From the NCBI GenBank assembly GCA_902493795.1, contig CABUQZ010000006.1, positions 10,688 through 74,687 of the forward strand: DNA of 64,000 bases, written 5' to 3'. This DNA comes from an uncultured Clostridium sp. Its GTDB lineage: Bacteria; Bacillota_I; Bacilli_A; RF39; UBA660. This document shows, one piece after another, positions 10,001 through 17,892 of the stretch (its first letter is position 1; every line of letters starts with the position of its first letter). The notes under the pieces were generated by a model, which did not search any database, was not told the origin of the DNA, and was given only the letters and a program-made list of their open reading frames with translations. The position numbers were made by a program, and so were the translations under genes.

Positions 10001-10153
10001 ATATGTTACTACATTAGTCTTTGTTACAAAAGAAATAAAAAATAATAATAAAATGAAAACGAAAACTGATGTTCCAAAAAATATAATTTGATTTTTAAAT
10101 AAAGGAAGATATTTTTTTTCTTTTTTCACAACTTTCTTTCTTCCTAAAAACAT
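7061..10153 (-). CDS. Membrane-anchored surface protein with von Willebrand A domain
   Basis: About 1030 residues. The start is placed at the ATG at 10153 because ATGGAGG lies just before it. A basic N-terminal tail is followed by one membrane helix (IIFFGTSVFVFILLLFFI), so nearly all of the protein is outside the cell. A von Willebrand A domain follows (IVLVLDVSNSIKG to residue about 300). Its MIDAS is incomplete: DxSxS is present, but the usual DGxP loop reads IGGYP. Next comes an InlB-type repeat (FKGWEIDF), then long tyrosine- and asparagine-rich segments with repeated YYTC/YYIC cysteine motifs. The C-terminal domain (SYWLVSPSAF, IYGIRPLISLK) resembles DUF6273-like modules of gut Firmicutes. 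An adhesin role is likely but inferred. It forms its own transcription unit. Confidence 0.7.
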   Translation of the reverse strand: MFLGRKKVVKKEKKYLPLFKNQIIFFGTSVFVFILLLFFISFVTKTNVVTYIAERILKDLGLYTTEVRSIEIESSDYSNPGSWHINKSAKWAGLGKVEVTFDVNSIIKTEGIYKDIVLVLDVSNSIKGEKFDKVKSDSKELVSSLLSSSHNRVALITCGDTSEIISRFSNDKNDLIAKIDTLTLQNSRNYNAALLNIDSVMDGYIKETGKDVVTLFLIGGYPYVDTPNQIGTYELLKDKYPFMSINGIQYEMGLEVIKEIREITDSVWIADKSSLSNVLFESSISPVLYEKFIVTDYVDNDYFVVDSVDDIKVSFGNVILESYDGVQKIIWNLGDNSFITGGNAKMTFNLSMKEENYGYFKTNKKEAVETKLPKEELKTVNSSNTLLLKNYYEVTYDNNTPSGCSIESIPIEKYFVNENVIKKQIKLYCNGYQFKGWEIDFNDSKDIKKVNDDVFVMPEHDITIRGIWAKQSVAKSMDGTVHEKISLYKEVKNAAENGNGAELYIGNGSSVFQNKVYYYNGDIETTNNNVIFGNFCWKIVRTTETGGVKLIYNGVPSQDLKCNNTGFDTQIGIGQFNSSFKSPGQVGYMYNGTINYSSERLYNQYEVLISREDVSLTNYYYGDNIVQVGGKYRLINNDGSEVNKKLWRDNYNTLSGYYTCLNDIDKECSNVYYVVGGSIDYQYVLLITSENTLDDVRHMTLSRNITKNDDGTYTLQSPLTITKNDWFTNYNTYKNYYICQDQVSTTCEEVYSITSSHNNYYNFFSSNNNYSYGNSFIYSNGKYELTNTKQIWDLKKDYSELNNRHYTCFDGDCSTLSYIYYYSSNDGSLYYINLTEGKSVEDALNEMLKNDNINNKDSSIKEVVDLWFHNNLKDYTNMLEDTVFCNDRSISNLNGWNSNGRVITDHLYYGANGRLFTNQYDLVCKNRIDSFTTSAINGNGRLTYPVGLLTKDEADLIGISQRTTGASYWLVSPSAFRDYHADGYKVDYDGYLSDGGVDGIYGIRPLISLKPLTDYSLGNGSIDNPFIVLE

Positions 10154-10299
10154 ATTACCTCCATTCCATAAATAAGTTTTACATAATTCTGTCAAAGCCT
10201 TTCTATTGTAACAATGTTAACATCTAATACCCTATAATACAAGTCATTAAGAGCATTTTACATAATCTTGTAAATTTAGATTTGAACTTTTGAAAACAA

Positions 10300-10341
10300 A
10301 AAGCATTAGAGAACATTCTTTTTTAAAGTCTCTAATGCTTT
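10300..10341 (-). terminator. Terminator overlapping the 3-prime end of sigG
   Basis: AAAGCATTAGAGA (10300-10312) and TCTCTAATGCTTT (10329-10341) form a 13-bp perfect stem. On the minus strand it is followed by TTGTTTT. The 3-prime coding bases of sigG form part of the stem, so the terminator is embedded in the gene end. Confidence 0.8.
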
Positions 10342-11079
10342 CTTTTCTATTCTTGATATTTGTGCTTGACTAATATCAAGCTCACTAGATAATTCTACTT
10401 GTGTTTTTCCTACAACAAATCTTTGATCTAGAATATACTTTTCTCTCTCATTAAGCTCATTAATTGCTTCTTTTAAAGATACTTTAGTATTTACATCTAC
10501 TTTCTCAGTCTTATCTTCTATTTGATCACACAAGAAAATAGTATCTCCACCATCATTATATATAGGTTCAAAAATACTTACAGGATCTTTTCTAGATAAA
10601 AGAGCATCCACTACTTCAAACTCACTTACTCCTAAATCTTTAGCAATCTCTTCATAAGTTGGACTTCTTCCTAAAGAAAGCGATAACTTTTCTTTAGATT
10701 TATTACTTCTATATGCTAAATCCTTTAAAGATCTACTAACACGAATACTAGAATTATCTCTTACATATCTTCTTATTTCTCCTAATATCATAGGAACACA
10801 ATAAGTAGAAAACTTTACTCCATAATTAGGATCAAAATTATCTATTGCTTTCATTAATCCTACACATCCAATTTGAAATAGATCATCTTTATTTTCATCA
10901 ATTTGATAAAATTGTTTAAGAATTGATAAAACAAGCTTTAAATTACCATTTGCAATCTCTTCTCTAGCCGTTTTATCACCATCTTTTAATCTTTGAAATA
11001 AAATAATCATTTCATCATTAGATAATACTTTGATATTTGATGTATTCACGCCAACAATTGAAACTTTATGACGTGACAA
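10306..11079 (-). CDS. sigG: Sporulation sigma factor SigG (late forespore)
   Basis: 257 residues, the usual length for SigG. The N terminus MSRHKVSIVGV matches the characteristic MSRNKVEICGV of Bacillus SigG. The core contains region 2 (DDLFQIGCVGLMKAIDNFD, then VKFSTYCVPMILGEIRRY), region 3 (RVSRSLKDLAYR), the linker PVSIFEPIYNDGGD and region 4 (LNEREKYILDQRF, SQAQISRIEKKAL). It directs RNA polymerase to late forespore genes. The start is a TTG at 11079, supported by the N-terminal match. Its ribosome binding site (GGAAAGGAG) is buried in a 19-bp hairpin. It is the last gene of a minus-strand run with galE. The assignment over SigF rests on the N terminus and the FEPIYNDGGD segment. Confidence 0.93.
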   Translation of the reverse strand: MSRHKVSIVGVNTSNIKVLSNDEMIILFQRLKDGDKTAREEIANGNLKLVLSILKQFYQIDENKDDLFQIGCVGLMKAIDNFDPNYGVKFSTYCVPMILGEIRRYVRDNSSIRVSRSLKDLAYRSNKSKEKLSLSLGRSPTYEEIAKDLGVSEFEVVDALLSRKDPVSIFEPIYNDGGDTIFLCDQIEDKTEKVDVNTKVSLKEAINELNEREKYILDQRFVVGKTQVELSSELDISQAQISRIEKKALETLKKNVL

Positions 11080-11082
11080 TAA

Positions 11083-11126
11083 AATAATCTCCTTTCCTAA
11101 CTATTATGTTAGAAAAAGAGATTATT
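11083..11126 (-). promoter_or_regulatory. Hairpin that sequesters the sigG ribosome binding site
   Basis: The two 19-base arms (11083-11101 and 11108-11126) pair without interruption in the minus-strand RNA if two G-U pairs are allowed, with a 6-base loop. The whole Shine-Dalgarno GGAAAGGAG lies in the 3-prime arm, nine bases before a TTG start. It should lower translation initiation unless opened. It could also act as a weak terminator, but no good U run follows. Confidence 0.75.
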
Positions 11127-11135
11127 AATACATTT

Positions 11136-11429
11136 TTATAATTTTCCTAATGCAAGAACAATTAAAAATCCTAATATTACTAAAAGTATAGCAAGTACAA
11201 TTTTTAAATCCATATTCTCAAATGCTTTTTTATCAGTACTTTCACTACTTTCATCTTCAAATCCATAACTTTGTTGTCCATCGTTATTTGAAACATCATA
11301 CTTATCTTTTTCAAATTCATATGTTACTTCTGTATTTTCTTGAAGAGCATTTTCTATTGAACTACCACATCTTTGACATAAATTCATCCAATCTTCGTTT
11401 CGTTCACCACATTTAGAACAAATCTTCAT
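11136..11429 (-). CDS. Zinc-ribbon protein with C-terminal membrane anchor
   Basis: 97 residues. The N terminus is a four-cysteine zinc ribbon (CSKCGERNEDWMNLCQRC). An acidic, serine-rich linker follows (residues 30-70), then a single C-terminal membrane helix (IVLAILLVILGFLIVLAL) with almost no tail. It would therefore be tail-anchored with the ribbon in the cytoplasm. Such proteins are common in Firmicutes and have no assigned function. It lies 9 bases downstream of galE and immediately upstream of the sigG leader hairpin, so it is probably in the same transcript. Confidence 0.65.
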   Translation of the reverse strand: MKICSKCGERNEDWMNLCQRCGSSIENALQENTEVTYEFEKDKYDVSNNDGQQSYGFEDESSESTDKKAFENMDLKIVLAILLVILGFLIVLALGKL

Positions 11430-11438
11430 ATGATCCTC

Positions 11439-12437
11439 CTAGCTATTCTTTTTAACAAAATTATATGAATCTTTACACATCTGTTCTATTTCAAGTTGAG
11501 CTTTCCAATTTAATTCTTTAAAAGCTTTATCTGTAGATGCATAACAAGAATCAATATCTCCAGGTCTTCTTTCTACTATCTTATATGGTACATCAACATT
11601 ATTAACACTTTTAAATGTATTAACTATTTGAAGTACACTATAACCTTTACCAGTTCCAAGATTATAAGCATCTACTCCTTTATCTTTATTAAGCTTTTCA
11701 AGTGCTTTAATATGTCCTTTAGCAAGATCTACAACGTGGATATAATCTCTTACACCAGTTCCATCAACTGTATCGTAATCATTTCCATAAATACTTAATT
11801 CTTTTAACTCTTTATTTGCAACTTTAACAATATAAGGCATTAAATTATTAGGTATTCCATTAGGATTTTCCCCAATTAACCCACTTTCATGTGCCCCAAT
11901 AGGATTAAAATATCTTAAAATTGCTATACTCCAATCATTATCTGATTGATATAAATCTTTTAGAATTCTTTCTATCATCAACTTTGTAGTTCCATATGGA
12001 TTAGTTGTATGAAGTGGAAAGTCTTCTGTAATAGGTAATTTTTCTGGTTTACCATATACAGTTGCACTAGATGAGAATACAATTTTCTTACAATTATATT
12101 TACTCATAACTTCTAAAAGTGTAATAGTAGAGTCTAAATTATTTCTATAATACATAAGTGGCTTACTAACACTTTCTCCAACTGCTTTATACCCTGCAAA
12201 ATGAATAACAGCATCCACCTTTTCTATAGAAAATATTTTATCCATCCCTTCATAATTACAAACATCTTCATTATAGAAAGTAACACTCTTTCCAGTTATT
12301 TCTTTTATCTTATCTATAACATCTAAAGAAGAATTAAAAAGATTATCAACAACTACAACATCGTAACCTTCATTTAATAATTCTACACAAGTATGGCTTC
12401 CTATATAACCACAACCACCAGTAACAAGTATTTTCAT
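11439..12437 (-). CDS. galE: UDP-glucose 4-epimerase
   Basis: 332 residues, full length for GalE, which interconverts UDP-glucose and UDP-galactose using bound NAD. Visible features are the Rossmann loop GGCGYIG (residues 7-13), HFAGYKAVGESV, the catalytic serine region FSSSATVYG, the YxxxK pair (Y148, K152 in NPYGTTK), RYFNPIGAH and RDYIHVVDLA. The ribosome binding site GGAGG overlaps the end of the upstream gene, whose stop is one base away, so the two are translationally coupled. UDP-galactose would feed cell-surface or spore glycans. Nothing else of the Leloir pathway is in the window. Confidence 0.95.
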   Translation of the reverse strand: MKILVTGGCGYIGSHTCVELLNEGYDVVVVDNLFNSSLDVIDKIKEITGKSVTFYNEDVCNYEGMDKIFSIEKVDAVIHFAGYKAVGESVSKPLMYYRNNLDSTITLLEVMSKYNCKKIVFSSSATVYGKPEKLPITEDFPLHTTNPYGTTKLMIERILKDLYQSDNDWSIAILRYFNPIGAHESGLIGENPNGIPNNLMPYIVKVANKELKELSIYGNDYDTVDGTGVRDYIHVVDLAKGHIKALEKLNKDKGVDAYNLGTGKGYSVLQIVNTFKSVNNVDVPYKIVERRPGDIDSCYASTDKAFKELNWKAQLEIEQMCKDSYNFVKKNS

Positions 12438-12438
12438 T

Positions 12439-13239
12439 TTACCTCCAACTACTAATATAAGAATTAATTCTTATATCACGTAATACTTTTTTTATATATT
12501 TAACTATATATATTAATAATAATACAAAACTAAAAATAAAACAAATCATATAAGTATTATCCATAGATAATTTTAACCCTTTTAAACCACCAAAATATGT
12601 ATTACTTATAAATTCATAGTTAAAAAAGTTGTTATTTAAATAGTAAATAAAGAAAGAATAGATAAATGTAATTATCCCACTAATTAAAAATCCATTTCTT
12701 TTTTCTTCTATTATTATACCTATTAATAAAAGTATTAATATTGAAAAAGCTATAGTAGAAAAAAAGCTACTTGAGAAAAACTTAAAGAAATTCATTGTAT
12801 TTAAGAAATCATTATTTATATATTGAGATACTTTATATGAATATAATTCTATATCATTATTAACTATCCCCATTGTGTCTACTCCATTTTTGATTTCATA
12901 AGAAAATACAGATCTTTTTAATAAAGAAGTAATTTCTTTTTCATCTATTAGATTTTCACTATTATTATTAATGTTTTTAATTATATTTTCTTTTAGTTCT
13001 TCTTCTTTTTCTTTATTTATATAACTAAATACTAAAGTAGAATACTTATATTCTCTAATATGTTTTTTTATATTTGTATCTTCTAATATTGTTTTATTTA
13101 TATCATATTTATTTACTATTTTTTCTGTTATTTCTTTTGTTGTTATAGCTTTTCCAATAAAGGTTAAAGAAAAGAAGATTAAATTAACTCCCAATAACAC
13201 AATAAATATAATTGTAATTAAAGGTTTTTGTAGTTTCAT
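12439..13239 (-). CDS. Membrane protein with four predicted helices, function unknown
   Basis: 266 residues. One N-terminal helix (LITIIFIVLLGVNLIFFSLTF) is followed by a polar domain of about 120 residues, probably outside the cell. Three closely spaced C-terminal helices follow (AFSILILLLIGIII, GIITFIYSFFIYYL, MICFIFSFVLLLIYIV) and a basic tail ends the protein. I recognise no family. It is sandwiched between the giant coiled-coil gene (18-base gap) and galE (coupled), so it is part of that operon. A role in displaying or anchoring the coiled-coil protein is possible but speculative. Confidence 0.6.
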   Translation of the reverse strand: MKLQKPLITIIFIVLLGVNLIFFSLTFIGKAITTKEITEKIVNKYDINKTILEDTNIKKHIREYKYSTLVFSYINKEKEEELKENIIKNINNNSENLIDEKEITSLLKRSVFSYEIKNGVDTMGIVNNDIELYSYKVSQYINNDFLNTMNFFKFFSSSFFSTIAFSILILLLIGIIIEEKRNGFLISGIITFIYSFFIYYLNNNFFNYEFISNTYFGGLKGLKLSMDNTYMICFIFSFVLLLIYIVKYIKKVLRDIRINSYISSWR

Positions 13240-13257
13240 TAATCTTCTCCATTTTTA

Positions 13258-16200
13258 CTATTTTGTTTTTTGTTCTTCTTCTTGTTTATTTTTTGCAAGA
13301 TTCTCGTTTATAAGTTTTTCACATAATGCTACTATTTCTTTTTCAGCATTTGATATTTGGAATGTTTTTTCATTTGTTCCAAGAACTATTAATCCACCTC
13401 TATTTGTATTAGGTACATCAAATGTTTTATTGTAATATGGTGTGTTATCTCTTGCATATAAATCACATACTACTGGAATTATTTCATTAACTATTTTATC
13501 TTTATCAAATGTTCTTTGATACATTACTGTTTCATTTTCATTAGTTCCATTTGAAATGATTAAATCAGCAACATCTGGTGTATTTCTATCAAAGAATAAT
13601 TTAATTGTAGTAGGTTGATCAGGTGTTGCATATGTTTCTACAACCTCAACAGCATCTTCTATTTCTACTATTTCAGGTACTTTTTCTTTTTCTTTCTTTT
13701 GTTCTACAACTTCAAACAAAGTATCTTTTAATTGAGTTAAAAGTTTAGCTTGTTCTTCTGCACCTTTTTTAAGATCATCTTGCTCTTCTTCTGTATTATT
13801 AAGAGTTGAAGATTCTTCTTTATCACTTTGAAGTAGTTTTACTGCTTCCTCTTCTGCTCCTTGTAAAATCATATCGTGCTCTTCTTTTGCAACAATGCGT
13901 TTTGCTTCTTCATTAGCACCTTCTACAAGTTCATCATGTTGAGCTTCCTCGACAATACGCTTTGCTTCTTGTTTAGCGCCTTCTACAAGTTCATCATGTT
14001 CTTCTTTTTCAACAATACGTTTTGCTTCAACTTTTGAGCTTCTAACTATTTCATCATACTCTTTTTTTGCAACAATTCTTCTAGCTTCTTCATTAGCACC
14101 TTCAATTAACTCATCATGCTCATTCTGTTTAATTGCTTCGCTAAGTTCTCTTCTATAAATATCATGAAGTTTTTGTAAAGCTTCTTCTTTATCTCTTAAC
14201 TCACGTTCTAAAAGTTTATAAAGATCTGAATTTTTATCTTGAACTGCATCAAGCTTTTTCAAAGCTTCTAAAACATTATTATTAGCTATTTCAAGTCCAA
14301 GTACTTTTTCATTAGATTTTAATTCTTCTATTCTTGAATATCCTTTAGGAGGAAGTTTACCCTTACCTCTTAAAATATCAAGTCTAAAGTATTCACATAA
14401 TTCTCTATCTTCTATAGATAAATCAACGTTGTGTACTTCTTCTTTTTCTTGAAGTTTTGTATCTAATTCTTCTTTTGCTGCTAGTAACTCAGTATATAAA
14501 CTAACAAATTTTAAATACTCTTTATAATACTTTTCTGGATTTGTTTGACTCTTCTTTTCTAACTCATCTCGTAAAGCTGTAAATTCACTAACTTCATTAT
14601 CAAGTTCTTTTGCCATTTTTTCTTTTTCAGAAAAAGGTAATTGTTCATTTCTACATAAATCATATAACTTAGAAATAACAGATTTCATTTTTTCTTCATC
14701 GAATAAAGCTTCTTCTACAACTGGTTCTAAAGTAGTTGTTAAATTCTCTTGATTTAATTGTTTTCCAATAGATTTTTCATAATACTTAGTTACATAATCT
14801 ACATAATAATTATTTCTAAATAATCTATTAAATATTGCATCTGAACCCTTTACTCCGCTGTTTTCGAATTGTTTCTTTAATGACTCAATATCAACTGGTA
14901 TACCACGTTTAACAGACTCTCTAAATTGAACATCTAAAAGATCAAATAATTTTTTATTTTCTTCATTGAAGGCATATTTTTCTCCAACTACTACATCTTC
15001 TTTATCTTCTTCAATGCCAGCTGAAACACCCCAGTATATAGCAAATTCTATGTTATTTTTCTCAGCTTCACTACTTGGAATATATTCTTCACCAGTATCT
15101 CTTCTATAAAGTTTAAGTTCACCACTACTATTATCTATTTTATATGTCTTAACATACTCATGTAACTTGTCAAATGAAACAGTTGCATCTAGCATTATTT
15201 CATCTTGTTTTCTTGCTTCACCATTAATTTGTTCTTCAAGTCGAGCAAGTTTTTTTAATAAATCTTCATCAAGAGGTATTTCTTGCTTATTTTCTTCATT
15301 CTTTGAATCAGGAACAACCTTAGTAGAATGAGGATATGCTAGTTCATCACTAGCTTGTTTTATCAATATTTCATTTCCATCACGAGATTCATGAAGTGCA
15401 TGTTTAACAAGTCCTAAAGTTGGAACATTAACTGCATTTATTGTTGATAAAAAGTTAGGATCTTCTTCTCTAATGTTTTCCAAAGTTTTTTTGAATTCAG
15501 AATCAAACAAAACTCCATCAGTAAATTTAAACATAAATGAATCGTTACGAGATACACCATCTAATATACTAATTCTTACCAATCTAGCATTAGAATCCAA
15601 TCTATCTGGTTCTACTACTATTTCATAACGTTCATCATCTAATTTTCCATATCTTACTAAATCCAATGTTTCATAGAATTTCTCATAAGAATCAACGATA
15701 TAGTTATTATTAAGTTCATTATTAACAATGATTTCTGGTTCTTCTACTTTAGTTTCAACTACTCTATTATTGGCCATAGCCTTAGTATTAAGATAAGATA
15801 AAATTTCATCACAATAATGTTCATATTCACTATTATTTCCATAGTTTGTTTTTAATTTTTGTAATGCAAGAGGTTTGCTAGATTTAAATACTCCATTCTC
15901 AAACTGAGCAAGAGAAGCATTTCTTAAATCAAAATAACCAACTTTTTCAAGTTCAGTAGTAGCAAATTTTATTCTTTCAGCTATAGAAGGATTATTAACA
16001 TCTACTCTTCTTCTAATTCTTTTTTCAGCAGTTGCAAGTTTAGCAAGTTTGCTAAGTTCAACAGAATTATTTAATTTATCTATTAATTCATCTGTCAAAC
16101 CTAAACTTTTCAATTTATCTCTATCTTTAAATATCTCTTCGATAAATTTTTGCGTATTCTCTAATGACTTTCTTATAAAAGTTGTATTAACTCTTTTTTC

Positions 16201-16776
16201 ATTTGATAAATTAACTACAAAATTATAAACAGCTTTTTTTTCTTCGTCAGTATATGACTCACCATTATAGAAGTCCTGAGTCATTCTTCTACTTTTAGCA
16301 TAAAGAATAATCTCATCCCATACTTTCTCACGATCATTTAATTTAACTTTTTTATAAGTGGTATTTACTTGAACATTTTCCTTAGCTTCTGTTACCTTAT
16401 CATATATATCTTTATCAAAAGATTCTAAATAGAATAAGTTTCCAGACTCAGTTTCACTTACTCCTTTATTAGTAACATTCTCTACTTCAGGTATAGTAAT
16501 ATCCCATTTTCCCAAAGCATCATCTTGTTCATAATAAGAGACTAACAAAGGAAGAACTTTTTTATCAAATTCTTCTGCATTTTCAATTACAATTGAATCT
16601 CTATCACGAGAAAAACCACCTTGTAACCCAATTGTTAATACTCGTTTAGAATTATCCCACTTTCCATTTTCCTCATAAGGAGTTACGATAATTTCTACCC
16701 TTTCACCATCAACAGATGCATACTTATATAAGTCAATTAAATCATAAATTTTTTTAATATCCAAAGACGTATTCAT
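13258..16776 (-). CDS. Giant coiled-coil protein with 20-residue repeats, function unknown
   Basis: 1172 residues, ATG at 16776 behind GTGGAGG. No signal peptide or membrane segment is seen. Three related globular modules are spaced along the chain: residues 1-130 (ERVEIIVTPYEENG), about 350-480 (ERYEIVVEPDRLD) and the last 120 (DLIISNGTNENE). Long helical, charged stretches separate them. Residues 886-985 are five consecutive 20-residue repeats of the form EHDELVEGANEEAKRIVAKE. The end of the chain resembles the protein at 2.4-4.4 kb. I recognise no family. The module-rod-module architecture suggests a cytoplasmic scaffold. It is the first gene of the run leading through galE to sigG. Confidence 0.6.
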   Translation of the reverse strand: MNTSLDIKKIYDLIDLYKYASVDGERVEIIVTPYEENGKWDNSKRVLTIGLQGGFSRDRDSIVIENAEEFDKKVLPLLVSYYEQDDALGKWDITIPEVENVTNKGVSETESGNLFYLESFDKDIYDKVTEAKENVQVNTTYKKVKLNDREKVWDEIILYAKSRRMTQDFYNGESYTDEEKKAVYNFVVNLSNEKRVNTTFIRKSLENTQKFIEEIFKDRDKLKSLGLTDELIDKLNNSVELSKLAKLATAEKRIRRRVDVNNPSIAERIKFATTELEKVGYFDLRNASLAQFENGVFKSSKPLALQKLKTNYGNNSEYEHYCDEILSYLNTKAMANNRVVETKVEEPEIIVNNELNNNYIVDSYEKFYETLDLVRYGKLDDERYEIVVEPDRLDSNARLVRISILDGVSRNDSFMFKFTDGVLFDSEFKKTLENIREEDPNFLSTINAVNVPTLGLVKHALHESRDGNEILIKQASDELAYPHSTKVVPDSKNEENKQEIPLDEDLLKKLARLEEQINGEARKQDEIMLDATVSFDKLHEYVKTYKIDNSSGELKLYRRDTGEEYIPSSEAEKNNIEFAIYWGVSAGIEEDKEDVVVGEKYAFNEENKKLFDLLDVQFRESVKRGIPVDIESLKKQFENSGVKGSDAIFNRLFRNNYYVDYVTKYYEKSIGKQLNQENLTTTLEPVVEEALFDEEKMKSVISKLYDLCRNEQLPFSEKEKMAKELDNEVSEFTALRDELEKKSQTNPEKYYKEYLKFVSLYTELLAAKEELDTKLQEKEEVHNVDLSIEDRELCEYFRLDILRGKGKLPPKGYSRIEELKSNEKVLGLEIANNNVLEALKKLDAVQDKNSDLYKLLERELRDKEEALQKLHDIYRRELSEAIKQNEHDELIEGANEEARRIVAKKEYDEIVRSSKVEAKRIVEKEEHDELVEGAKQEAKRIVEEAQHDELVEGANEEAKRIVAKEEHDMILQGAEEEAVKLLQSDKEESSTLNNTEEEQDDLKKGAEEQAKLLTQLKDTLFEVVEQKKEKEKVPEIVEIEDAVEVVETYATPDQPTTIKLFFDRNTPDVADLIISNGTNENETVMYQRTFDKDKIVNEIIPVVCDLYARDNTPYYNKTFDVPNTNRGGLIVLGTNEKTFQISNAEKEIVALCEKLINENLAKNKQEEEQKTK
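13822..14121 (-). repeat. Five in-frame 60-bp units encoding 20-residue repeats
   Basis: Consecutive units begin EHDELIEGAN, EYDEIVRSSK, EHDELVEGAK, QHDELVEGAN and EHDMILQGAE and each ends EA(K/R)RIV or similar. The DNA is partly conserved between units, so slippage or recombination could change the copy number. Twenty residues is not a whole number of heptads, which argues against a simple canonical coiled coil. Confidence 0.8.
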
Positions 16777-16817
16777 TTTAATACCTCCACTTATTATAAG
16801 TTTATCAAATTATATAA

Positions 16818-16847
16818 CAAAAAAAAAGCATTTACAGTAAAATACTT
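16818..16847 (-). terminator. Terminator downstream of the 223-residue gene
   Basis: On the minus strand AAGTATTT pairs with AAATGCTT (one G-U pair, 16826-16847) and is followed by a run of at least eight T. It separates the gene at 16899-17570 from the giant coiled-coil gene. Confidence 0.7.
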
Positions 16848-16898
16848 ATTTTTTTTTGTAAAAATTTGTATTTTTTTGACTGTTAAATTGCTTTATTT

Positions 16899-17570
16899 TT
16901 AATTATTATTTGCATTAAATCTTTTATATGTTTTTGTTTTTCCTTTATATTCACTAATATTATTAGTTATAAATTCTCGTTCTAATTCTTCTAATTGTAC
17001 TTTGTCTATTTTTTCTAAATTATTTTCAAAACGATATTTTGTTACATACACGATAAAGTCTTTTAAATAATTAGGAAGTTCTTTATTAACTACTTCATAA
17101 CCACAAACATTTATATTACTACCATCTTTATAAGTACTAAATATTGTTGCAAGTTGAACATCGTTATTTAAAGGAATAAAAGGAAGCCTCTCACACCCAC
17201 AAGATTTAGAAATTTCTATATGATCACTAGGTATATATTCTAACATAACTTTATCACAATCATTTTCTTTTAAAATTACTGCAAGATGATTTTCTACACG
17301 TGAATTTGAATCACTTTGTTTTACTTTAGTAAATACTCTTTTTTCATCATCACTTTCAAATTGTGAAACAAGATTAGCAAGAACATCTCCCATATCATCT
17401 AAATTATAAATTCCATATTTAAAACAAGAATCTAAGCTTTCAAATGTAGAAGCATTTTCTTTTAAATATTTTCTTTTTGAAAACGATAAACTTAAATACG
17501 CATTTTGTAACCTTTCATATTCTATCGGACTACTAGCAACACTAGTATAATTACTTTTATCTAAATACAT
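16899..17570 (-). CDS. Hypothetical protein, 223 residues
   Basis: The start is placed at the ATG at 17570 behind AGGAGG. The protein is soluble, mixed alpha/beta by composition and mildly charged, with no signal peptide or membrane helix. It has a cysteine cluster (KSCGCERLPF) near residue 130 and ends in an asparagine-rich tail (FNANNN). I recognise no family. It has its own terminator and sits downstream of the repeat-bearing intergenic region at 17.6-17.9 kb, which must hold its promoter. Confidence 0.5.
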   Translation of the reverse strand: MYLDKSNYTSVASSPIEYERLQNAYLSLSFSKRKYLKENASTFESLDSCFKYGIYNLDDMGDVLANLVSQFESDDEKRVFTKVKQSDSNSRVENHLAVILKENDCDKVMLEYIPSDHIEISKSCGCERLPFIPLNNDVQLATIFSTYKDGSNINVCGYEVVNKELPNYLKDFIVYVTKYRFENNLEKIDKVQLEELEREFITNNISEYKGKTKTYKRFNANNN

Positions 17571-17892
17571 AACCAAAACCTCCTAAAAGTTTTTCCGTTA
17601 ATTATTCTATTCTATTTATATTATTTTATCAAGATTTTTTTATACCAAAATCCTATAAGTCTTCTCTTTCAAATCCTAAACTATTATATACTTTTTTATC
17701 AAATGATAAAAATTAATATAGACACTTTTTATTTTCAAAGCATCATCCTTCAAAATGTGTAAACAAAAAAAGTTAAAAAATGTAAACAAATAAGTATTAT
17801 AGCTTTATTTTAAAGATATTATTTTTCTATTACTTTGTTTTAATTTGTAAACATTTTTAACTTTTTTATTTAAAGAATATTATTTAAGATAT
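17571..17892. other. Intergenic region with three TGTAAACA motifs and a long inverted repeat
   Basis: This 320-base gap has no gene. TGTAAACA occurs at 17758-17765, 17781-17788 and 17846-17853. The stretch around 17770-17793 (AAAAAAGTTAAAAAATGTAA) and the one around 17842-17868, read on the other strand, form an imperfect inverted repeat of about 28 bases separated by about 50. It could be a protein-binding array, or a terminator for the ATPase gene (stop at 17893) plus a promoter for the 223-residue gene. Confidence 0.5.
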
